NCBI GenBank assembly: GCA_947623765.1 | Contig: CANQIG010000107.1 | Span: forward strand, 1 to 6,760 | From: an uncultured Clostridia bacterium | Lineage (GTDB): Bacteria; Bacillota; Clostridia; Oscillospirales; Acutalibacteraceae | Length of the DNA stretch: 6,760 nt | Direction: 5' to 3' | Program-made: the position numbers and the translations under genes | Notes under the pieces: model-generated | Seen by the model: the letters and a program-made list of their open reading frames with translations, nothing else | The model's database searches: none | What the model was told of the DNA's origin: nothing | In this document: piece by piece, positions 1 to 5,597 of the stretch | Numbering within the stretch: position 1 is the first letter of the stretch | Layout: each line of letters starts with the position of its first letter

Positions 1-81
1 GCCCTGCACGAAAAATTTCCGTTTTGACATGGACACGGCTCCTCAGGCGCTGGGGCGCGGAGATTTTTCCCGGAACTTCCC

Positions 82-110
82 TTGCATCTTCTCCGCCGCC
101 GTTGTATACT
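82..110 (+). promoter_or_regulatory. Probable sigma-A promoter for prmA
   Basis: A good -10 hexamer TATACT lies at 105-110. It stands 17 bases after a weak -35, TTGCAT at 82-87, which matches TTGACA at only three positions. Transcription would start near 117, giving a leader of about 63 bases before the prmA start at 180. A better -35 lookalike, TTGACA at 24-29, has no -10 at the right distance. The call rests on the -10 and the spacing. Confidence 0.5.
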
Positions 111-179
111 GGAAGCGGACGCGGGCAGCCCCCGCGCCGCTATGGAACTGAAACCGGATTCCGAAAGGGGAGGAACAGC

Positions 180-1112
180 ATGGAGGAAACGAAAAGCTGG
201 GTCGAGGTGGCCGTCACCGTCCCGGCGAAGGACATCGACCGCGCGGGCGACATCGCGCAGATGGTCGTACCCTACGGCATCTATATGGAGGATTATTCCC
301 ATTTAGAAGAGGAGGCCATGGAGATCGCGCACATCGATCTGATCGACGAGGCGCTTTTGCAAAAGGACCGCACGAAGGGGATCGTCCACGTCTATCTCTC
401 GCCGGAGGACCATCCGGCGGAGGCTATCGCGTTCCTCACCGAGCGGTACACCGCCGCGGGCATCGACTTTTCGATCGCGACGGAGAATGTCGACGAGGAG
501 GACTGGATCAACAACTGGAAGCAGTATTTCAAGCCGCTCCCCGTCGGGGAGAAGCTGCTGATCCGGCCGATCTGGGAGGAGCTCGCCGACCCCGCCGGGC
601 GGGTCGTGCTCGATCTCGAGCCGGGCCTCGCCTTTGGCACCGGGACGCACGAGACGACGCGCCTTTGCATGGAGCTGATGGAAAAGTGCGTGAAGCCGGG
701 CGTGCGGTTCCTCGACGTGGGCTGCGGGAGCGGCATCCTCTCCGTCGCGGCGCTGCTGCTCGGCGCGGGAAATGCTGTCGGCGTGGACATCGACCCGCTC
801 GCCGTCAAGACCGCCGAGCAGAACGCCGCGCAGAACCGTGTCGCGGACAAGTTCACCGGCATCTGCGGCGATCTCGCGCAGAAGGTCACGGGGAAATACG
901 ATGTGGTCGCGGCGAACATCGTCGCGGACGTCATTATACGCCTCGCGGACGACTGCCCGCGCTTCATGGCCGAGAACAGCGTCCTCATCGTCAGCGGCAT
1001 CATCGACACCCGCGAGGCCGAGGTATGCGCCCGCCTCGAACGGGACTTCACCCTTCTCGAACGCCGCGAAGAACACGGCTGGGTCGCGTTACTTTTCTTG
1101 AAAGAAAAGTAA
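180..1112 (+). CDS. prmA: Ribosomal protein L11 methyltransferase PrmA
   Basis: A 310-residue SAM-dependent methyltransferase that methylates ribosomal protein L11 in the cytoplasm. The N-terminal part (about residues 1-105) is the L11-recognition region. It is followed by the family signature DWINNWKQYFKPLPVG (109-123), PGLAFGTGTHETT (148-160), SAM motif I LDVGCGSGILSVAA (178-191), the acidic GVDID (201-205) and NIVAD (246-250) where other members have NI-LA. Length fits the family (about 290-315). I chose the start at 180 because AGGGGAGGA lies at 166-174, just upstream. A longer in-frame start at 24 would add 52 residues unlike the family and would lie upstream of the likely promoter. The final codons (LLFLKEK) and the TAA stop lie inside a perfect hairpin of the repeat family described at 1088-1260, so the tail residues are repeat-derived. 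The fold and motifs leave little doubt about function. Confidence 0.96.
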   Translation: MEETKSWVEVAVTVPAKDIDRAGDIAQMVVPYGIYMEDYSHLEEEAMEIAHIDLIDEALLQKDRTKGIVHVYLSPEDHPAEAIAFLTERYTAAGIDFSIATENVDEEDWINNWKQYFKPLPVGEKLLIRPIWEELADPAGRVVLDLEPGLAFGTGTHETTRLCMELMEKCVKPGVRFLDVGCGSGILSVAALLLGAGNAVGVDIDPLAVKTAEQNAAQNRVADKFTGICGDLAQKVTGKYDVVAANIVADVIIRLADDCPRFMAENSVLIVSGIIDTREAEVCARLERDFTLLERREEHGWVALLFLKEK

Positions 1113-1260
1113 CCACCCACCTTTTCTGAAGAAAAGGTGGGCCAAAAGACTTTTGGGTCGCGGAGTCGTTCGCTTCGCGAACTTCGCCGGTGGTTATGAG
1201 AGGCGGTGTTCCCGCACCGGATGTTGGGGCTTGTGGGGGTGGCTTCCGCTCTCTGCGAGC
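1088..1260 (+). repeat. Palindromic repeat, copy A, overlapping prmA 3' end
   Basis: Three hairpins stand in a row: TTACTTTTCTT/AAGAAAAGTAA (1089-1112, loop GA, plus an outer G-C pair), CCCACCTTTTCT/AGAAAAGGTGGG (1116-1141, loop GA) and CCAAAAG/CTTTTGG (1142-1156). Then comes a core TCGCGG with the palindrome GTTCGCTTCGCGAAC (1168-1182) and ACTTCGCCGGTGG, and a tail with CCCGCACCGG and GCTTCCGCTCTCTGCGAG ending near 1260. The core recurs at 4560, 4739, 5046 and 5206. The hairpins lack a clean T-tract, so intrinsic termination is uncertain. No transposase is linked to it. Outer boundaries are approximate. Confidence 0.85.
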
Positions 1261-1268
1261 CTGAGAAA

Positions 1269-1416
1269 AAGCTGCCGGTGGAGCGGGGCGTGTTTGGATT
1301 TGACCGAGCTGCCGGTCGAGACAAGCAAAAGTTTTTCGAGCACCTTTTTTCAAAAAGGTGCGACCTTGAAGTTTTTCGGGCGCCTTTTTACAAAAAGGCG
1401 CGACCTTAGCGACCTT
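1269..1416 (+). repeat. Inverted-head repeat module before the GNAT gene
   Basis: AAGCTGCCGGTGGAGC (1269-1284) recurs exactly at 5422-5437. A small hairpin GACCG/CGGTC (1302-1317) follows, and then two tight hairpins: GCACCTTTTT/AAAAAGGTGC (1340-1361, loop TC) and GCGCCTTTTT/AAAAAGGCGC (1380-1401, loop AC). Each is followed by CGACCTT, which appears a third time at 1410-1416. AGCAAAAGTTT before the first hairpin is shared with 4679-4690. The layout is the reverse complement of the head of copy A (hairpin, then CAAAAG-CTTTTG, then GTCGC). The module ends just before the AAGGAGG ribosome binding site of the next gene. No -10 box was found here, so the downstream promoter is unidentified. Confidence 0.75.
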
Positions 1417-1428
1417 AAAGGAGGAAGG

Positions 1429-2346
1429 ATGAAACTGATTTTGCCCGAACAGGCGGGGGAGGAAAAGATCCGGGACTTTTGGGCGCGGTGCAAGGGGCGG
1501 ATGGGAAACCCCGGCGCGGTGTGGCCGAAGGGCCGGACGTATGAAGAATGGCTCCGGGACACGGCGGCGCACCGGATGCGCCCGCCGGAGGGGAAAGTCC
1601 CCTCGATGCTGCTGTTTTTGACCGACGGGGACGAAACGAAGCTCTACGGCGCGGCGTCCGTGCGGTGGGAGACGAACGCGCGGGTGCTGGAACGCTCCGG
1701 GCACATCGGCTACGGCATCGCGCCCGAGGAGCGGAGAAAGGGCTATGCGAAGACGCAGCTGCGGCTCGCGCTCGGCGTTGCGCGGAGCCTCGGCCTGGAA
1801 CGGGCGCTGGTCACCTGCCTCGAGGAGAACGGCGCCTCGCGGCGGACGATCGAATCCTGCGGGGGCGTATACGAGGACACGCGCGAATGGGGACCGGGCG
1901 AGCGGCTGCGGCGGTACTGGTTCACGGTCGCGCCGCCGACGCTCGAGACCACGCGGCTCCGCCTGCGGGAACGGCGCGCGGAAGATGCGCCGGGCCTGTT
2001 CGGGAAGCGCGGGAGCGGCGAGGTCTGGGCCATCGAGGAGAAGGCGAGCGGGCGCGCCGTCGGCTCCGTCGGGCTGTACCGCGACCCTATTCAGAGCGAC
2101 CCGACGGCACGGGTGCTCGGGTGTGTGCTTTCTGAGACGCGCCGGGGGCGCGGCTATGAGAAGGAGGCGGCCGCGCGGCTGGCCGCGTATGGGTTCGAGG
2201 CGCTCGCGCTCGAGAACATCTCGATCGTGAATGAAGCGGAGGAATGCGGCTGCACATTGGAGGGCACGGCAAACGGTCCCGCGCGGCGGACGGTGACGCG
2301 CGACGAATATTTTTTGAGGAGGCGGGAAAATGTCGAGGCTGAGTGA
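1429..2346 (+). CDS. Double-domain GNAT N-acetyltransferase
   Basis: A 305-residue protein with two GNAT-type domains, predicted to move an acetyl group from acetyl-CoA to an unknown amine. The N-terminal domain (1-167) resembles the COG3981 type: acetyl-CoA loop HIGYGIAPEERRKGYAKTQL (92-111), then ENGASRRTIESCGG (133-146) and RYWFTV (162-167). The C-terminal part (171-305) resembles RimJ/RimL: TLETTRLRLRERRAEDA (171-187), WAIEEKASGRAVGSVGLY (200-217) and a second loop RRGRGYEKEA (238-247). It is short for that family. The stretch before WAIEE and the usual N-x-x-S region near 262-275 look compacted, so it may be catalytically dead or structural. AAGGAGG at 1418-1424 fixes the start. An in-frame start at 1153 would read through the repeat block and is rejected. 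The 3' end overlaps the HD gene by 17 bases. Confidence 0.85.
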   Translation: MKLILPEQAGEEKIRDFWARCKGRMGNPGAVWPKGRTYEEWLRDTAAHRMRPPEGKVPSMLLFLTDGDETKLYGAASVRWETNARVLERSGHIGYGIAPEERRKGYAKTQLRLALGVARSLGLERALVTCLEENGASRRTIESCGGVYEDTREWGPGERLRRYWFTVAPPTLETTRLRLRERRAEDAPGLFGKRGSGEVWAIEEKASGRAVGSVGLYRDPIQSDPTARVLGCVLSETRRGRGYEKEAAARLAAYGFEALALENISIVNEAEECGCTLEGTANGPARRTVTRDEYFLRRRENVEAE

Positions 2347-2833
2347 TCTCATTTTGAAAATGACGGAATACGAGGACGGCTGCTTGGAGCGGGTGAACCA
2401 TTTCCTGAAGGTCTGGGCGTTCGCGAAGGTGATCGCCGAGGGGGAGGGGTTCCCGGAGGAAACGCGGGAGATCCTCGAGGCGGCGGCGGTCGTCCACGAC
2501 ATCGGGATCCGGGTGTGCCTCGAAAAGTACGGGCACTGCCGCGGCCCGGCGCAGGAGAAGGAGGGCCCGCCGCTCGCTTTGGCGATGCTGCCGCTCTGCG
2601 GGTACACGGCGGCGGAGACGGCGCGGGTGTGTTTTCTCGTCGGGCACCACCACACGGCGGCGGGCGTCGAGGGGGACGACTGGCGCGCGCTGCTCGAGGC
2701 GGACTTCCTCGTGAACGCCTTTGAGGGCGGGATGCAGACGGAGGCCGTCCGCGCGGGGAGGCGGGAGCTATTCCGGACGAAGACGGGGCTGCGGCTGCTC
2801 GACGCGATGTATTTTCCCGGGGATGTTCAATAA
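2330..2833 (+). CDS. Small HD-domain phosphohydrolase-like protein
   Basis: A 167-residue, probably cytoplasmic, metal-dependent hydrolase of the HD superfamily. The visible ligand pattern is H24 (RVNHFLKV), the H56-D57 pair (VVHDIG), a histidine run GHHHT (105-109) and D125 (LLEADFLVNA), which is the order expected for an HD site. The substrate is unknown; members of this superfamily cleave nucleotides, (p)ppGpp or other phosphate esters, and nothing here chooses among them. The start at 2330 has GAGGAGGCGG at 2316-2325, inside the 3' end of the acetyltransferase gene. The two genes overlap by 17 bases in different frames, which suggests one mRNA and translational coupling. The C-terminus (FRTKTGLRLLDAMYFPG) is intact and the gene shows no damage. 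Confidence 0.85.
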   Translation: MSRLSDLILKMTEYEDGCLERVNHFLKVWAFAKVIAEGEGFPEETREILEAAAVVHDIGIRVCLEKYGHCRGPAQEKEGPPLALAMLPLCGYTAAETARVCFLVGHHHTAAGVEGDDWRALLEADFLVNAFEGGMQTEAVRAGRRELFRTKTGLRLLDAMYFPGDVQ

Positions 2834-2837
2834 GCGA

Positions 2838-2866
2838 CTGATTTTTTCGGAAAATCGGAGGTTTTC
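2838..2866 (+). terminator. Weak possible terminator after the HD gene
   Basis: Five bases after the HD gene's stop codon, CTGATTTT (2838-2845) can pair with AAAATCGG (2851-2858) around a TTCGG loop. One pair is T-G and the stem is mostly A-T. GGTTTTCTT follows rather than a clean T-tract. It also directly abuts the next promoter. It may be a weak terminator or chance. Confidence 0.3.
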
Positions 2867-2895
2867 TTGACATTCCGGGCTCAGCGGTTTATACT
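2867..2895 (+). promoter_or_regulatory. Near-consensus sigma-A promoter for the esterase gene
   Basis: TTGACA at 2867-2872 and TATACT at 2890-2895 are separated by exactly 17 bases, so the -35 is perfect and the -10 matches five of six. The start of transcription would be near 2902, giving a leader of about 53 bases. This makes the esterase an independent, probably strongly expressed unit. No clear operator was seen beside it. Confidence 0.85.
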
Positions 2896-2911
2896 AAATT
2901 TATCCGTGAGC

Positions 2912-2926
2912 GCGCGCGGTGCGCGC
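2912..2926 (+). other. GC-only hairpin in the esterase leader
   Basis: GCGCGC (2912-2917) pairs with GCGCGC (2921-2926) around GGT. It lies at the start of the predicted 5' untranslated region, about 10 bases after the likely start of transcription and 11 bases before the GGAGCGG ribosome binding site. A 5' end hairpin of this sort can protect an mRNA from decay. That role is inferred, not shown. Confidence 0.4.
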
Positions 2927-2954
2927 AAAAACAACCAAAAGGAGCGGTATTCAA

Positions 2955-4499
2955 ATGGCAAGACAATTTCTCTGTTCCAAGACCGAACCCGTCGTGCAGA
3001 CGAAAGCTGGCAAACTGCGCGGTTTCCAGCTGGACGGCACATACACGTTCCACGGCATCAAATACGCGGACGCGAAGCGTTTCCAGATGCCGACGCCGGT
3101 GGAGCCCTGGGAGGGCGTGAAGGACGCGCTGGCGTACGGGTACGTCTGCCCGATGCTGAACCAGGATTCGCCCTCGAACGAGCTGCTCGTCCCGCACCGG
3201 TACTGGCCGATGGACGAGAACTGCCAGTATCTGAACCTCTGGACGCAGTCCATCGACCCGAATGCGAAGAAGCCGGTCATGGTCTGGCTGCACGGCGGCG
3301 GGTTCGCGGCGGGCTCCTCCATCGAGCAGATCGCGTATGACGGCGAGGCGCTTTCGAAGTACGGCGACGTGGTGGTCGTCACGCTGAACCACCGCCTCAA
3401 CATCCTCGGGTATCTCGATCTCTCCCCGTTCGGCGAGAAGTACTGGAACTCCGGCAACGTCGGCAACGCGGACATGGTCGCGGCGCTGCAGTGGATCCAC
3501 GACAACATCGCGAATTTCGGCGGCGATCCCGACAACGTGACGCTGTTCGGGCAGTCCGGCGGCGGCATGAAGGTCTGGACACTGATGCAGACCCCGGCGG
3601 CGGACGGGCTGTTCCACAAGGGCGTTGTGGAGAGCGGCTGCATCGACGGCATCCTCGACCTCTCGAAGGCCGACGGCACGGCGATCGTCACGGCGCTGAT
3701 GCAGGAACTCGGCTTTGAGAATGTCGAGCAGCTCGAGACGGTCCCGTATTACGAGCTGGCGAACGCGTACAACAAGGTGGCGATGGACGTCGCGAAGACC
3801 GGCGCGTACATCGGCGGCAACCCGATGGCGAACGACTGGTATCTCGGCGACCCGATGGTCGTCGGATTCACGGAGCACGCGAAGACGATCCCGGTGATGG
3901 TCGGCACGGTGCTCGGCGAGTTCGCGTTCATGCCGTCGCTTCCGAAGGAGCAGAAGGCGGACGCCGCGCTCGTCGACAAGATGCTCCACGACCGCTACAA
4001 GGAGCACACCGACAAGCTCATCGAGCTCTTCAAGGCCGCGTACCCGGACAAGCACATCAGCGATCTGATCTATCTCGACAACATCTTCCGCGCGCCGTCC
4101 TCGAAGTTCATCCGCGAGAAGGCGAAGTATCCGCAGAGCGGGACGTATTCCTATATCTTCACGTATGAGTTCCCGTATGACGACGGGCATATCGCGTGGC
4201 ACTGCTCGGAGATCCCGTTCGTGTTCCACAACACGAAGCTCGTCGCGGCGTTCAACGAGGAGGGCGTGACCGACCTGCTCGAGAAGCAGATCAGCGACGC
4301 GTGGCTGAACTTCGCGAAGACCGGCAAGCCCTCGAGCAACGCGCTGCCCGAGTGGCCCGCCTGCACCGACGGCGACGAGGCGACGATGCTCTTCGACAAG
4401 ACCTGCAAGGTCGTCCACAACCACGACCGCGAGCTCATCGAGCTGCACAAGATCGCCTGCCCGAAGTTCGTCTTCGGCGAAGCGAAGATCGAGCACTAA
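2955..4499 (+). CDS. Type-B carboxylesterase (alpha/beta hydrolase)
   Basis: A 514-residue serine hydrolase of the carboxylesterase/para-nitrobenzyl esterase family, predicted to cleave carboxylic esters. Visible features: N-terminal TKAGKLRGFQLDGTYTFHGI (16-35), the N-L-W motif in QYLNLW (91-96), oxyanion-hole HGGGF (113-117), nucleophile elbow GQSGGG with S201 (199-204), acid residue probably E322 in GEFAF (321-325), and histidine H416 in AWHCSEIPFVF (414-424). The triad is complete. The elbow differs from the commoner GESAGG. There is no signal peptide or membrane segment, so the enzyme should be cytoplasmic, unlike many secreted relatives. Length fits the family (about 490-550). The start at 2955 has AAAGGAGCGG at 2937-2946; a GTG at 2919 would begin inside the leader hairpin and is less likely. 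It has its own promoter and stands alone. The natural ester is unknown: xenobiotic, plant or antibiotic esters are all possible. Confidence 0.93.
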   Translation: MARQFLCSKTEPVVQTKAGKLRGFQLDGTYTFHGIKYADAKRFQMPTPVEPWEGVKDALAYGYVCPMLNQDSPSNELLVPHRYWPMDENCQYLNLWTQSIDPNAKKPVMVWLHGGGFAAGSSIEQIAYDGEALSKYGDVVVVTLNHRLNILGYLDLSPFGEKYWNSGNVGNADMVAALQWIHDNIANFGGDPDNVTLFGQSGGGMKVWTLMQTPAADGLFHKGVVESGCIDGILDLSKADGTAIVTALMQELGFENVEQLETVPYYELANAYNKVAMDVAKTGAYIGGNPMANDWYLGDPMVVGFTEHAKTIPVMVGTVLGEFAFMPSLPKEQKADAALVDKMLHDRYKEHTDKLIELFKAAYPDKHISDLIYLDNIFRAPSSKFIREKAKYPQSGTYSYIFTYEFPYDDGHIAWHCSEIPFVFHNTKLVAAFNEEGVTDLLEKQISDAWLNFAKTGKPSSNALPEWPACTDGDEATMLFDKTCKVVHNHDRELIELHKIACPKFVFGEAKIEH

Positions 4500-4517
4500 C
4501 TTACTTTTCTTTCCAGA

Positions 4518-4661
4518 CCTACTTTTCTTGAAAGAAAAGTAGGCAAAAGAACTTTTGAGTCGCGGGGTCGTTCGCTTCGCGAACTTCGCCGGTGGGGGAG
4601 GGAGGATTTCTCCCGCGCAGGAGGCGCTGTGCTGTACGTTGGTGTTCTCCGGATTCCCGTT
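4518..4661 (+). repeat. Palindromic repeat, copy B, just after the esterase gene
   Basis: The head hairpin CCTACTTTTCTT/AAGAAAAGTAGG (4518-4543, loop GA) has the same T-rich inner stem as copy A but a different outer stem. It is followed by CAAAAG/CTTTTG (4544-4557), TCGCGG at 4560, GTTCGCTTCGCGAAC (4570-4584) and CTTCGCCGGTGG. The tail carries a GGGAG/CTCCC hairpin near 4600-4614 and CGCGCAGGAGG. A partial head-like TTACTTTTCTTTCC lies just before it at 4501-4514, directly after the esterase stop. The tail boundary is approximate. Confidence 0.85.
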
Positions 4662-4678
4662 AGCTTGCGTAGGGCGAC

Positions 4679-4843
4679 AGCAAAAGTTTCGCCCGCCTTT
4701 TCAAAGGCGGTAGGGTTCCAAGGGGCAAAGCCCCTTGGTCGCGGTGGTTGTTCGCTGTGCGAACTTCGCCGGTGGGGGCGGGAAGCGTTCTCCCGCGCCG
4801 GAGGCTGAGTTTGTAAAGGAAGATGTGTTCCGCACACAGCGAG
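4679..4843 (+). repeat. Inverted head plus palindromic repeat copy C
   Basis: AGCAAAAGTTT (4680-4690) and hairpin CCGCCTTT/AAAGGCGG (4693-4710) match the inverted-head module near 1324-1361. Immediately after, hairpin CCAAGGGGC/GCCCCTTGG (4718-4738, loop AAA) takes the head position of a new forward copy. It is followed by TCGCGG (4739), GTTCGCTGTGCGAAC (4750-4764), CTTCGCCGGTGG, a GGGA/TCCC hairpin, CGCGCCGGAGGCTGAG and the tail GTTCCGCACACAGCGAG ending at 4843. The head hairpin is unrelated in sequence to those of copies A and B but keeps the position. Confidence 0.8.
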
Positions 4844-4891
4844 TTCATATTGGGCGAACGACGCGGCGGTATTAACCAAGTTCATAGGGAG

Positions 4892-4939
4892 GCCCGCCTC
4901 CGTTCCTGAAAATGATGGACGGAGGCGGGCTTTGTCTTT
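4892..4939 (+). terminator. Strong intrinsic terminator downstream of the esterase
   Basis: GCCCGCCTCCG (4892-4902) pairs perfectly with CGGAGGCGGGC (4920-4930), with a few more pairs toward an A-rich loop. TTTGTCTTT follows at 4931-4939. It lies about 390 bases past the esterase stop, beyond two repeat copies, so the esterase transcript may carry those repeats as a long 3' tail if nothing ends it earlier. Confidence 0.75.
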
Positions 4940-4997
4940 CCGACGGCGGGCGGGCGGGGGTGTGATGGGATTGCTTTTGGATAAAGCGGGCTCATGG

Positions 4998-5348
4998 AGA
5001 GCAAACGAAAGCGGCTTTACCGCCGCGCGGCCGGAGGCCGTTTCGTCGCGGGGTCGTTCGCTGCGCGAACTTCGCCAGTGGGCGCGGGGAGCGTTCTCCC
5101 GCGCCGGAAGTTGGGCTGATGGAGAACGCTTTGCTTCCGCCCTAGGCGAACCGATGTAGAGCAAACGAAAGCGGCTTTGCCGCCGCGCGGCCGGAGGCCG
5201 TTTCGTCGCGGGGTCGTTCGCTGCGCGAACTTCGCCAGTGGGCGCGGGGAGCGTTCTCCCGCGCCGGAAGTTGGGCTGATGGAGAACGCTTTGCTTCCGC
5301 CCTAGGCGAACCGATGTAGAGCAAACGAAAGCGGCTTTGCCGCCGCGC
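4998..5348 (+). repeat. 160-bp tandem duplication of the palindromic repeat (copies D, E, partial F)
   Basis: Positions 4998-5157 and 5158-5317 are the same 160-base unit with one difference that I found (A at 5019, G at 5179). A third, partial copy runs 5318-5348. Each full unit starts AGAGCAAACGAAAGCGGC and has paired ends ACGAAA/TTTCGT enclosing GCGGC/GCCGC and GGCC/GGCC hairpins. Next come TCGCGG, GTTCGCTGCGCGAAC (5056-5070; 5216-5230), CTTCGCCAGTGG, a long GGCGC-GGGAG/CTCCC-GCGCC hairpin and the tail GCTTCCGCCCTAGGCGAACC. The unit therefore equals one whole element of the family. The third copy switches at 5343-5348 to a tail like that of copy C (CGCGCCGGAGGCTGAG), which continues with weaker similarity to about 5390. 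The 160-base period is not a multiple of three, so the duplication does not preserve a reading frame. Confidence 0.95.
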
Positions 5349-5421
5349 CGGAGGCTGAGCTGTTGAGGGCAGATCGATTTCGGATATAGCGGGGCAGCGT
5401 TGGCCGGAGGGCGAGTAAGTG

Positions 5422-5530
5422 AAGCTGCCGGTGGAGCTGCCGGACCAAAAAACTCCTTTTTCGTCCGGTTGAGAAACGTTGAAGTCTTTTGGACGCTTTT
5501 CTTCAGAAAAGCGCGACCTTAAAGAAAAGC
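5422..5530 (+). repeat. Second long inverted-head repeat module
   Basis: AAGCTGCCGGTGGAGC (5422-5437) is identical to 1269-1284. An imperfect hairpin CCGGAC/GTCCGG (5440-5468) holds AAAAACTCCTTTTT in its arm. AAGTCTTTTGG (5482-5492) and hairpin CGCTTTTCT/AGAAAAGCG (5494-5513, loop TC) follow, and then CGACCTTAAAG. This is the reverse complement of the head of copy A (CCAAAAGACTT after a CTTTTCTGAAGAAAAG hairpin), with changed but still paired outer stem bases. It stands 25 bases before a strong terminator. Confidence 0.75.
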
Positions 5531-5538
5531 ATGACCTT

Positions 5539-5568
5539 AAAAAGGCTCTCCGCGAGGAGAGCCTTTTT
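5539..5568. terminator. Intrinsic terminator, possibly bidirectional
   Basis: GGCTCTCC (5544-5551) pairs with GGAGAGCC (5556-5563) around a GCGA (GNRA) tetraloop. It is flanked by AAAAA (5539-5543) and TTTTT (5564-5568), so the T-tract exists on both strands. This is the clearest terminator in the window. It closes the repeat-rich block on the right. No gene ends near it on either strand, so it would stop readthrough from the repeats or from the array to its right. Confidence 0.88.
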
Positions 5569-5597
5569 GCTGTCTATTGAAAGCCGAGTATGGGGAG

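Noticed and set aside
24..179. N-terminal extension of PrmA from an upstream start
   Set aside because: The extra 52 residues do not fit the family, would precede the likely promoter, and a good ribosome binding site supports the start at 180.
1300..1328. Promoter for the acetyltransferase gene (TTGACC at 1300)
   Set aside because: No -10-like hexamer lies at the right distance, so the TTGACC is probably chance within the repeat.
1153..1428. N-terminal extension of the acetyltransferase
   Set aside because: It would translate the palindromic repeat block, and AAGGAGG sits directly before the start at 1429.
1048..2655. 535-codon minus-strand open frame spanning repeat, acetyltransferase and HD genes
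   Set aside because: It runs across unrelated + strand genes and a palindromic repeat and shows no recognisable domain, so it is a GC-bias artefact.
2889..4496. 535-codon minus-strand open frame opposite the esterase
   Set aside because: It is the complement of a gene with clear catalytic motifs. Its product is a low-complexity R/V/D/L-rich string, typical of GC-rich antisense frames.
4496..5324. Minus-strand open frames with recurring RSSRSERPRD peptides
   Set aside because: The peptide repeats arise from the nucleotide repeat core. The 160-bp duplication shifts the frame (160 is not a multiple of 3), and no ribosome binding site supports them.
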